64,000 nucleotides of DNA. It comes from Phymatolithon calcareum. Taxonomy: Eukaryota; Rhodophyta; Florideophyceae; Hapalidiales. The translations under genes were made by a program, and so were the position numbers. The notes below the pieces were generated by a model that saw nothing but the letters and a program-made list of their open reading frames with translations, was not told the origin of the DNA and did no database searches. How positions within the stretch are numbered: the first letter of the stretch is position 1; each line of letters starts with the position of its first letter. Shown here one piece after another: positions 1 to 8,936 of the stretch. The stretch is from positions 558,001-622,000 of the forward strand of contig OZ345372.1 of assembly GCA_977006965.1 (NCBI GenBank), read 5' to 3'.

Positions 1-129
1 ACTTTCGCTTGAAGAAGTGGTACACTTTTGTCAGGCCTTGTGCAGTGCCCTGTGTCGAGGCCTACAAAGTTTCCAACAAGCTAAAAGTCCATTGTAGGTG
101 CTCGTCCCAAGCTACGCTCATCACGATGG

Positions 130-337
130 AGCGACTTTGCAATCTAGATCTAACTACACCTACGCGAAAGACAGCGATGCAGCGCATAGACACACGAGAG
201 TCACGTGCCCGTATGGCCCATCAAATCACTTACTACGAGCAGCATGACTACCGCGATCCAAGTTGTGCGGCGTACAGTCGCGAGAGGAAAAAGCGACCGC
301 CTCGGGACAGCGACATAACAGCGGGTGCGACATCGGG
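130..337 (+). repeat. Long-terminal-repeat-type arm, copy 1 of three
   Basis: About 200 bp that recur, diverged, at 45998-46178 (opposite strand) and 46843-47042 (same strand). Shared landmarks are 'GCGCATAGACA', 'TGGCCCA' followed by 'GAGGAAAAAGCGA', and an outer end reading 'GACATAACAGCGGG'. At 46-47 kb two copies face each other as long terminal inverted repeats. By analogy this lone copy is the right arm of an element whose remainder lies left of the window. Small ORFs crossing it appear in all copies on either strand and are not credible genes. Confidence 0.6.
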
Positions 338-345
338 ATAGGTCG

Positions 346-946
346 CAAGTTGTAGAGCGTTGAGGGTCCCTGTTATGGCACCCTCTTGCAGTTAGGCAAA
401 GAAGACACTTACTCACCAATGATAAAGAGCTCTTCCTCCTAACTGCACCTACTCGTCATACCAAGCGCGTGGCGTCCCGTAGATTAAGCAGATCCAATCT
501 CATACATTTATCCGATTTTCATCCATCCTTGTCGAGCGTGATCACTGTACCCCGCAACACAAGACAATGTAGAAACCCCAGGAATAGTAGCATTCGTTTA
601 AATAGATACGCCCGGACCCCCGAACCTCAAGTTTAGCTAAGGTCAAGGCAAAAAATAACAAAAACACGAACGAATAAACACCAATACTTTATCTAGACCA
701 ACCTCAACACAAATTATAAGCGTACGGCCACTCAGAGCGTCCTGGTTTCGAAACTGTTGATGGAACGTGTCCACAACAGTGTTCTCGCCCTGTATAGTCT
801 CGAGCGGCAATTGCCTCACTGTCTCTTTGCAAGATACGCAGAGAAACAGGATGCAGTATAATGCTACAACCACGAGAGTCCTTACCATCCATGATGGATG
901 ACTCGTTGGCTGAGTTTTTAGTACCATCTATATAAAGTCCACGTCA
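346..946. other. Intergenic stretch upstream of the Fanzor remnant
   Basis: No recognisable gene. On the minus strand a short frame ending at 643 and starting at an ATG near 889 begins with a hydrophobic run resembling a signal peptide (VVVALYCILFLCVSC), but it is under 85 codons and has no support from context. A TATA-like TATATAAA sits at about 929-936, only some 12 bp before the first Fanzor-frame ATG, too close for a normal start-site spacing, so I do not call it a promoter. Confidence 0.4.
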
Positions 947-3542
947 ATGCTTACCTACCGAAGCTACACTCGACCACTCCACAACCTAACCACCAGCCCA
1001 GTCGTCGCTACACCTGCCGGCGACGGCGATGACGACGATACACCGTCGAAGAAGAAACGGCGCACCATCGCCGCGAACAACGAACTACAACAATTCGCGT
1101 CGATACGCAAAATACCGAAGGCCAATAGAAGCACAAGGGCGAAGACCATAACGTCCTCCGCAGACGCATGCATTCGGTCCGATATGCAGAACCGGGATAT
1201 GCTGCTCCAAGTTATGGACCCTCACGCGAGGTCGCTCGGTACTCTCCGGCATATCGTCTCCGTGTACCTCAATGTCCTCGCGGACGACGAGCCTGCTGAC
1301 ATTTCGCACGAACTGGTGTTTGAAAATTGGTTTATATCAACGCTTTTTCTGCGTTTCGCCAACCGAAGCGTACGCGCTGACGCTCAAAGAAGATGGAACA
1401 ACACCGATGTCGAACCTGTGCGACTTCATTTCGAAAATTATGTCGAGCAACGTCCCATTCCGCAGTCATGTATAGATAGTTTCTCCAACTATCCGCAGCG
1501 ATGCGTCTCCACCTCGCTGTCTTCGCAAATGCTGACGACCATGAAGAGGCATCTCTCCGAAAATTTAGCTGTCGATTCCTGGCTTTCATAAGGCCCATCT
1601 TGGCGGAAAAAACGCATGCTGTGGTGCACAATTTCGACAATTTTCGAAAAGATATCGATGCAGCAGCTCAAGTCGTGCACGACAGCTGTGCTACATCGGA
1701 CGAAGATGGCGCGAAAGCAAGAATTTCCAGGTTTTGTGCTCGGGACGACTTGGTGCACTGGTCGGAACCGCTGACCGAAGTCGTCCGTGACTATCGCGAT
1801 TTGTTCGCCCCTCTCCGAGAACCATCGCCGAAAAAAAGAAAGAAGGCCTCTCCCCCGGAAGAGTTCGATAACTTTCGGTACAGGACAAAAACCGACTTTT
1901 CATGTATGCTCATGTTAACGCGCATGTTCAGAGAGCACAACACGGAAATTTTGGAGAAAAGACGACAAGTTTTTGACGAAGTGAACCTTGTGCACCCTAA
2001 CGATAATCTGTCGGAGGGCTACCGCACACTTCTCCAAGCGCGAGCATTTCCCGGGTTTGACATGGTTCCGCCGTCATTTCTCCTGCTCCCCAAGTTCGCT
2101 TTGACCAGGGCTTTCGTGCAGTACTACCGCGAGTCACTCTGAGTGACACTCTGACACTCTGAGTGACTCGCGGTCGTACTGCACGAAAGCCCTGGTCAAA
2201 GCGAACTTGGGGAGCAGGAGAAATGACGGCGGAACCATGACATGGTCAGACTCACTCATCACGTTGCTCAACAGTGTTGGGGTTCCTCATCTTCCTCGGA
2301 ATTCCAGAATTTGGTGGACCTCTTGTTTCAACTTTCACTCAACCGAAACCGTCGAAAGGAACATCGATATACCAAGCAAGACATCAAAGAAGTCTAAAAG
2401 GCACCGCCGAAAACTTCTCAAACTCCGTCGCCGACTGCGGAAGGGCATACCTGTGCTCTCGTCGAGTGCCTGGACGCTCAACAAACAGATGTACGAGAAG
2501 CTAAAAAGGGACCCTTCGATGCCCATACCGTGGCTAGTTAACTCCGTAACCACGGACGGCCTTCAGGTGAAGATCGTCTTGGCCACAATAGAAGACACGC
2601 GGGCAAGCCGAGTACCCACCGGTCTTGACGTGCTCGACAAGAAAGGCTACCGAGAGATCTCCGGCGCGTGCGACGTCAAAAGCATACGAAGTGTGTGTTC
2701 AAGGGCGCGAAACCGGTTCCCCGAGATGTGAGGGGCGGCATCATCGCTATCGGTCTCGACCCCGGTCTGGTCGAAGTGGCCACGACGGCAAGAGCAACAA
2801 TGAACTTTCCCGTTCGCGACTTCAAGTCGTCGGCATTCGCGCAGTTTGTACCAGCTTTCCGACGAAGAAGTTCCGTCGTGAGAACCTATCTATCCATTCC
2901 CAAAAATTCGAAGCGACCAGGCGACAAAACGACCCTGCGTACCGAGCTGCCGTGCAGCGATTCAGCGAGGTGACGCTGAAGGAGGCTGGAAAAGCGCGAG
3001 CGTACGCCACGGTCGTTCACGAGACTTTGCCCATCATGATGGAGGAACTTCTAAGTCCCCTGCGGCGACAGAAGCGGTTTGCGCGTTTCCGTGCCGGGCA
3101 AAGAGCGATCCATCACCTTGCATCCTCGTTATTGTTCGACGAGGAACAAATAGAGCTGCGGCGGTTGAAGGGCCAACAGAAGAGGCGGAAGAAGAAGGAG
3201 CTGTACGGTCGTCCCCGGGTCGTTTTCTTCGGCAATGCTGAGTACAGGTTTGGGAAAAGCGGGCCTACTCCGCGGAAGAAGCTGATTCGGGCTTTGGCGA
3301 AGATGTGTCCTGTGATTCTGACGGACGAGTTCCGGACGTCTGCACGTTGTCATGGATGTGGGATGCCTATGCAAAAGGGTGAAGGTTTTCGTGTGCTACA
3401 CTGTCCAAACAGTGCACCGGGCGAGAACTCCTGCAGCGTGGGCGACATTGACAGAGACGTGAACGCCGCGCGCAACATGGGAACATGTGGTGTCCACATG
3501 CTTTTAGGAAAAGAGCGTCCGGAGTATCTGTCTAGGTCGTAG
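947..3542 (+). pseudogene. Fanzor (eukaryotic TnpB-like RNA-guided nuclease), multiply frameshifted
   Basis: Fanzor proteins are RuvC-fold nucleases guided by an RNA encoded next to them and carried by transposons. Seen here in order: a basic N-terminal part with an NLS-like SKKKRR run (from 947) and a second basic cluster (PKKRKK, near 1830); a 'TDGLQVK' segment near 2560; RuvC-I 'IAIGLDPG' with its Asp at 2758-2760; a helical insert rich in Arg; RuvC-II 'TDEFRTS' with the Glu at 3327-3329, the position typical of Fanzors; a zinc site CHGC (3348-3359) plus a downstream Cys pair; RuvC-III 'DRDVNAARN' with Asp at 3456. The reading frame changes near 1550, 2680 and 2830, and the inverted duplication at 2061-2239 breaks it again. 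With repairs the span would encode roughly 860 residues, within the range of long Fanzors. The family is certain from the C-terminal 300 residues; as it stands the copy is dead unless the frameshifts are assembly errors or unrecognised introns. Confidence 0.9.
2061..2239. repeat. 79-bp inverted duplication inside the Fanzor gene
   Basis: Arm 1 (2061-2139) and arm 2 (2161-2239) are reverse complements over 79 bp with one mismatch (near 2126/2174). They are separated by 21 bp made of TGAGTGACACTC-like short repeats. Arm 1 is in the sense frame of the Fanzor ORF, so arm 2 is an antisense copy of coding sequence followed by resumed Fanzor-like sequence. This is a foldback duplication, not a transposon insertion: no foreign sequence is present. 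Confidence 0.95.
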
Positions 3543-3600
3543 TCGTCCCACTACTTTTCTGTTTATTAGCTGGCATGCATAAGTATGTCTAGTGCCTCTA

Positions 3601-3693
3601 CCGTATTCATACGGGTTGCTCTTAACTCTTGTTTACAAGGGGAGCAATACTGTTGCCTTTAGAGGGCAATAAACAGCTTGCTGAGCATAGCAA
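3601..3693 (+). ncRNA. Cluster of four stem-loops after the Fanzor stop; candidate guide-RNA scaffold
   Basis: Starting 58 nt after the Fanzor stop there are four consecutive hairpins: CCGTAT/ATACGG (3601-3614), TTGCTC/GAGCAA (3616-3647, with an inner CTTG/CAAG), TTGCC/GGCAA (3653-3669) and TTGCT/AGCAA (3678-3693). Three share a TTGC/GCAA stem, which suggests duplication or a conserved fold. In TnpB and Fanzor loci the guide RNA comes from the 3' end of the gene and the flank up to the element end, so position and structure fit. Transcription and function are inference; stems this short also occur by chance. Confidence 0.3.
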
Positions 3694-3699
3694 TACCTA

Positions 3700-4129
3700 C
3701 AGTGTAACGACTAGAGAGAAGGTGCGACTGACGTGAGCCATGCTGACTGAGTGTTAGCATGCTCGACATGAAACGGACAGACAAACAGACGGTCCTTGAC
3801 TCTCACAGGAACTCGCTAGGTTCTGCGGAAGCTTCTGAAATCGAATCAACAGAGGCAAAATGCTCAAAAGGGGGTCGTTCAGCGTTTGTCGATTCGTCCA
3901 CATTGCTGTCGTCGTTTAGTTTCAGAGATAATCGTACGTGCTGGAATCGGTTACGAGTCAATACCCCTGGACAGTCTGGCTGCATCAAGGAAGGGTTCGT
4001 ATCCGTAGTCTTCGATTCTTCCGATGCACACTAATGACATTCCCCTCCCACATCTTTTGTGTGGTTGCATCTCCGACAGTGGCAAATCGGTATTTGTCAT
4101 ATCTCGAGATCTTCGTATCTCCTCCATAG
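3700..4129. other. Non-coding stretch between stem-loops and hairpin arm
   Basis: Only short unsupported frames on both strands. If the hairpin arm at 4130-4200 marks the right end of the element carrying the Fanzor gene, this stretch would be its non-coding right end; nothing in the sequence proves that. Confidence 0.4.
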
Positions 4130-4200
4130 CGAAAAACAATGAGGAAATTCGCTAAATGCCCCCCAAAAGTGGTAAAAGTACGCTAAATATCCACCCCTAG
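4130..4200 (+). repeat. Right half of a palindromic element (centre plus 60-nt arm)
   Basis: The sequence consists of the centre CGAAAAACAAT (4130-4140) and a 60-nt arm (4141-4200) ending CCACCCCTAG. The arm is the reverse complement of 29568-29627 with 5 differences in 60. That second copy is followed by the same centre in the same orientation. Together the two describe a hairpin element of about 130 bp, each locus retaining only one arm. Confidence 0.8.
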
Positions 4201-4313
4201 CCAAAGCTACTACTCACCCATAGCAAAATATACTATCATACTCACCCTAGCCGAACCTACTACTCATCCGTTTCTCAGAGTGCTCTATGCGACAGTGAAA
4301 TTTATAGCGTACG
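4201..4313. other. Short imperfect repeats
   Basis: Contains an imperfect direct repeat of about 55 bp: 'CTAGCCAAAGCTACTACTCA' (from 4198) and 'CTAGCCGAACCTACTACTCA' (from 4248). No gene. Confidence 0.5.
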
Positions 4314-4936
4314 CTACTCTCTCTGGTTTAGCTCTTCGTCGCAACAATTGATAGCATCTCCGTCATCGAAGGCGGTGAGGTCGATGATCATGGACTGAGC
4401 CGCTTTGTCGATGTGCATTCGCTTCGCCTCGACAAGGTTGTGTATGTTGGGCCTACAACAGGTCTGTGAGAAGTGACCGGTGTGTCCACACGAGGAGCAG
4501 TGACGGGCCCTCATTTCGGACGGCACGTAAGGCTTCTTGCGCTTACGGCCCGGGTTAGCGACAAGTTCAAATGGCACCAAATCTTCCTGTACTAGCAGGT
4601 CACCAGCAACTGCAACACGCGTGATGCTGCCCTCGTCTTGCTTGGCCCAAGTAGCTCAGTCTTGAACTGGCGCTCCCTTGAGGGGCCTCCAACACAGCTG
4701 TGTCCGACTGACTTGGTGATCCTGACACCCCCGACGCTCGGGAGCGCGCTGACGTTCACGCGGAATGTGCAAGCTGTGCGTTGGCTACAGATGAGTGTCT
4801 GACGCTACTTGTCGCGCCTCTCCACGAGGTGTGCCTTCCCGATTGACGCGTTGTGGGAGATCACGACGTTAACAACATCGTCGAAGCTTGATCCAAAGTA
4901 GTCGCCCACCTGTAGCACGAGCTTCTTCTTGTTCAT
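4314..4936 (-). pseudogene. Mutator-like (MULE) zinc-finger remnant without catalytic core
   Basis: Reading the minus strand from an ATG at 4936, the first ~110 codons give a basic start (NKKKLVLQVG) and then a region with spaced Cys residues ending 'VGHSCVG'. That matches the N-terminal WRKY-GCM1-type DNA-binding finger of MULE transposases (Cys...Cys...His-x-Cys). An in-frame TAG lies at 4805-4807. After a frame change between about 4620 and 4680 the frame to 4314 carries 'CSSCGHTGHFSQTC', a CCHC knuckle of the kind found at the C-terminus of MULE proteins. The DDE domain that should separate these two parts is absent, so this is an internally deleted remnant. A stand-alone two-finger gene is possible but the stop codon and frameshift argue against it. 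Confidence 0.55.
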
Positions 4937-5105
4937 GGTTTGAGAGTGTGTTTAGTGCGGGAGCGTGGTGCGTTGAGCTTGTCAGACGAATTCGAGGAGG
5001 ATGTGCACAAAAGTTGGATCAAGGGCAAGTAGCAGCCACTTCCCTTTTTCCCTCCAAAAAACGCAACTGTCAGCGCTCCACGTAACGGATTTGTAGTAGT
5101 TTTGG
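4937..5105. other. Short spacer before transposon end
   Basis: No gene or repeat recognised. Confidence 0.4.
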
Positions 5106-7063
5106 CTAGTGTCTATGTGCCGAACGTCCTCAATTGAGGACCCAGTCCTCAAATGAGGACGGATTCAAAAGCTCCGAAAAGTTAGTAAATCGAACGCAGA
5201 ACGGATCATCTGCGCCATTACTGAAAAGCCGAACTTGTGTAGTGGGTGAGGAGTACCACAACTACAGCCGTAAAATCTCTTCGTTTGTCACTAACAACGA
5301 AAATATAGTGGTCACCCAGAAGTACCAGACCTGCCATGGCACGAGAAAAAGTCCGGCCCCGCGTGGTCGGTACATCCATACACACAAAGGAAGCATCGGT
5401 GACAAGTCTCGTAGAATGCTCCAGACAATATGGAGCCTTTTCCAAGTAAAAAAGGGTGTGTGGTATCGTTCAGGAGGTACTGGAGGAAAACTGAATGGTC
5501 TCGCGAGCAAATCACTTTGCGTAAAATGTGTCATAGTTTGGCGTTCGCCGAAGAAGACTAACTTTAAGACAGTCAACCTGTTCAGCGTCAAGATAGGGGA
5601 CACTGAAGATGGCATTGCAGAAGCTCACCAGCCTTGAACCGAGCCAACACCGGCAAAGCGCAGTACCACCCAGGACTTCTTACAGTACTCATCCTCGCCC
5701 ATCTTCATCGCGAAACGCCAGTTTATCGTCCACAGTCGCAATCAGAAGCTCATCAAATAGACACAAAAGCATCGATAAAACCTTCACCATCTCTAAACGC
5801 CCTCTTCCGGGCTCTCTCTTACGTCTTGAAGGGCTCTTGGGACCAAACATCACAAAACGAGCTTGATGTCGTCGTGCCTGACCGCGAGCCGAATATTGTC
5901 GCTTTTGGGGAACCATGGTACGAGCGCCAAGCTTCAGGACCGAATAGGGTCTAAGTTTCCTCTCAGTTCTGGAGACTTTGCACTCTTACCAGAGACATCT
6001 TATCAGAAAATGATGGTATTGGTATTAATACGAAGTAAGATTGCGTCATGAAGATGTTTCTCCAAGTTCACATGGGAAATTTTTTCTGCTCTGGCGTTCG
6101 CTAAGCTGAGAATAATTGGACAACAAGAGACTACATTGACAGAGCTGATTGAGTTTTTTCGGAATAATTACCCTCATGACAAGAGCTGACAACAAGGCCA
6201 ATTAAGTATCTCAACTCTCCTTCTTCAAAGACTGGTATGCCGCTCGCCGAACACTTCCAGTGAATATCATTCACTGCGCAACCAAGTAGAACATGTAGTC
6301 TGCGCAGCACCGCTGGTCGCTCGGTCAAGATTCTGTCTATGCCATATCTGACCCCAGAAAGCGCACTGTGCCTCCGTCGGACCTGAGATGCTTCCGTGAG
6401 TCCATATCCCGTTGGTATGGTAACGGAGGTCACTAACCGGAAAACGGTTAAGAGATACAGCACTCGGCGAGTGGCAGAAGTGCGATAATCCTGCATCTTC
6501 AACAAGTGCGACTATAGTTCATAGGAGTCATCAAACTCTTCTGGCAATTTGCGTGATTGTTAGATGACTTTTATTCTCAGGTGCCCGTGCAGAGGGTCAG
6601 CAGCACATGACGCAGCGAAGGTATTGTCAAGTCTGTTCGAGCATCTCGTCGATAACACATGTGCCATGCACATTAATCGTCCACGTTTAGTATCTAAAGA
6701 ACGTATATTTGCAATCGGGAGCAGTGTTAGAACCTACTTAACTCCCAAGAAAAAGAAAAGGAGGACTGGGGATGTCGTGGTGACGACTTGTGCTGTTCAA
6801 AACAACTGCAGCGTTCGCAAATTCAAGACGACAACCCTCTTGTGCTCATACTCTAATACGCGTGACAGTGCCACACTATATATTTGTAGCGCTTCTACCG
6901 GTAGGAACTGTTTCATTAAGCACGTTGAAGACATTCATGAGCTTGACGCTTTTGACGGGCCTCACAGTGAGTAGCTTTCGTTCCCAAAAATTAAATGTTT
7001 TTCCGTCCTCAATTGAGGAAAAATATGTTCTCAATTGAGGAAAAATTCCCGGCACATCACTGG
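5106..7063 (+). mobile_element. DNA transposon, CCTCAATTGAGG-end family, copy 1
   Basis: Left end reads CTAGTGTCTATGTGCCG followed by two palindromes of the type CCTCAATTGAGG. The right end, read inward on the other strand, is CCAGTGATGTGCCG followed by the same palindromes, giving terminal inverted repeats about 60 bp deep. The same ends recur at 19589-21957 and at 56196. No clear target duplication is visible. Coding remnants run left to right inside. The family is undetermined: a Cys-rich C-terminus resembles that of piggyBac transposases, but no TTAA target site is seen. Confidence 0.7.
5134..5637 (+). pseudogene. Transposon coding remnant (inward from left end)
   Basis: This frame has counterparts at the same distance from the ends of two other copies (inward from 21957 and from 56196 on the minus strand). 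Shared features are a Ser/Lys start (SSEKLVNR here, FSKKFAKR and SSKKSITR elsewhere), then 'SRTCVV-EEY' and 'LASKSLCVKCV' (LASTSLCVKWV at about 21550). Conservation between copies supports real former coding. No catalytic motif can be assigned. A further coding remnant at about 6747-6974 (NNCSVRKFKTTTLLC) corresponds to the Cys-rich end found at 20037-20258. Confidence 0.45.
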
Positions 7064-8936
7064 AGGTGCAACCGGTGCCACGTTCCGTATCGCAGGAGAA
7101 GTAGTTTACAGTCGGAAATTACTGTAAAATATGTCACGCCCAATGGACATGATAGAAGTTAGTGTGAACACATGTCGACAGTGTACGAGTCATTGGACCG
7201 AAGTCGGCACGACTGAGTTCGCTTTTGCCGGTTCGAGACATATGACGGTATGATCCGTGACGGAGCAGTGCAGTAACACGACTGTCTTTCCCAACCACCG
7301 AGGATAGAAGGAAGATGTACCAGAGGGGAAGAAAAATAGATATCAGACGACTGTGTCATAAGCGCATCGGACGGCCAAGTCGGCAGTGTGGGAGGAGAGT
7401 GCTAAGCTCATCGTTTTTCGGCGTTTCCCTATCCGTCGACGTTTCTATCATTGGAACTGCGCTCTGTTCTCGAATGGATATGCTGAGCTGTAGCAATGCG
7501 TTTAATTTGTGTGTGTGTCTGAACTAAAGCGCAGATGATAGAGATAAGCCAAACAAGGCAGACGCTTGGAAATGGTATGTAGACGAAAAAGAAAAACAGG
7601 AAAGTCCATAGCAGTGCTATGCTGCCAGCATCGTTATGTGCAATGGACCCGAGACGGAGAAAAACGATTACCCCTTGAGAATTACGATCGAAAACGAAGG
7701 TCTAATACTTGTCACGGACACAATAATCGCCAAGGCGACAAGAAAACAGACGCAAAAAAGGAAAAGAATGAAGGTGAGATCGCTAGAATCTCAAGCGCAT
7801 AGAAGTATTAGGGCACGATGGAACTGAATCGCAGCTTAATTGGTGATCGAACTTAAAGAAAAACAATGGAGGACATCAGCACCCGGATGCTGCTCGGTGG
7901 GATTTCTTTTGGTCTGTAGTTCCAGCAGAGGTTTTTCCAGGTTTAAAAAACGCGGAGAAGACATCACAAAGACACAAGGTAAGGAAATAAACCTGTCGCG
8001 ACACGAGTTAGGATTGCTTGTCCTGATGCGCTAAAATGAGGTGCAGTGATAGGCACGAACTCATGTCGCTTCTTCAATTAAAGTGCCCTCTTGCTCACGG
8101 GCTCCCCGATCGACAGCGCTGGCCTGCAAGTATTACTTGAGAGCAAATTGTCAGTTTATCTCGTGATGATTAGATGAGTGTAATAACGTCAGAGGGACTC
8201 ATTATGGCACGCAGGAGACCAAGCAGTGGGAAAAAGGTAACGGGAGCATCAAAATACAACTTACATTCGAAAGTTCGACCATCATTCCGGGTGCATTGGG
8301 AGACTGATCGAATTGATGAGCAAGATCGCACATGGGCGATTGCAGTGGACGGGCGGTAGTTTGTGCAGAAGACTGCTTGTGGCACCAATCAAGAGATTGT
8401 TAATTTCGAGCAATCGTGGGTGGGGTTGTGATAGTGGCGCAGCAGAGCATAAGCATAAGCATCGATGGATTTTTTCCTGAAGGCGGGCAGAAAGATGATT
8501 TCGAATCTGCTCTGAGTGCCATGCAGGCGCAAGGCACCGATAAGGGCCTGCCGGCCTTTTAAGTCCTCCGCCGACCGACGGTGAAGGTTTTTATGAAAAA
8601 CGGATCGCAAAATGGAAAAGAATGGAAAAAGCCGCCAAATTTCTGTCCGGGAGATACAAAAGCAAAAAATAATAATAAAACTTTGAGTATGCACAGTTGT
8701 ACATTTCGGAAATGTCCCCTACTCTTTGGAAAGTATGAAATTAATTGATTGTACTATAAGCTGTTTTGTATTGATGAAAAATGGCTTTACATTTGATGCG
8801 GGGGATTTGAGACCAGAGTCTGACGAGCTCGAACAAAAGAGAAAAAACCAAGGGCTCTCAACGTCAACGCGGTTATCTACGTAAAATTATCCCCTTCGGA
8901 GCACCCGGTTGTCTGCGTGTCGATTTTTCTGCGTAT
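7064..8936. other. Gene-free stretch
   Basis: Only short frames on both strands, none with recognisable domains. A lysine-rich frame at 7566-7802 and a minus frame at 8389-8694 look like composition artefacts. No tandem repeat or hairpin of note. Confidence 0.4.

Noticed and set aside
929-936. TATA box for the Fanzor gene
   Set aside because: It lies about 12 bp before the first ATG, too close for a normal TATA-to-start spacing.
5106-7063. piggyBac as a firm assignment for the CCTCAATTGAGG-end elements
   Set aside because: Only the C-terminal Cys spacing is suggestive; TTAA targets and the DDE core are not visible.
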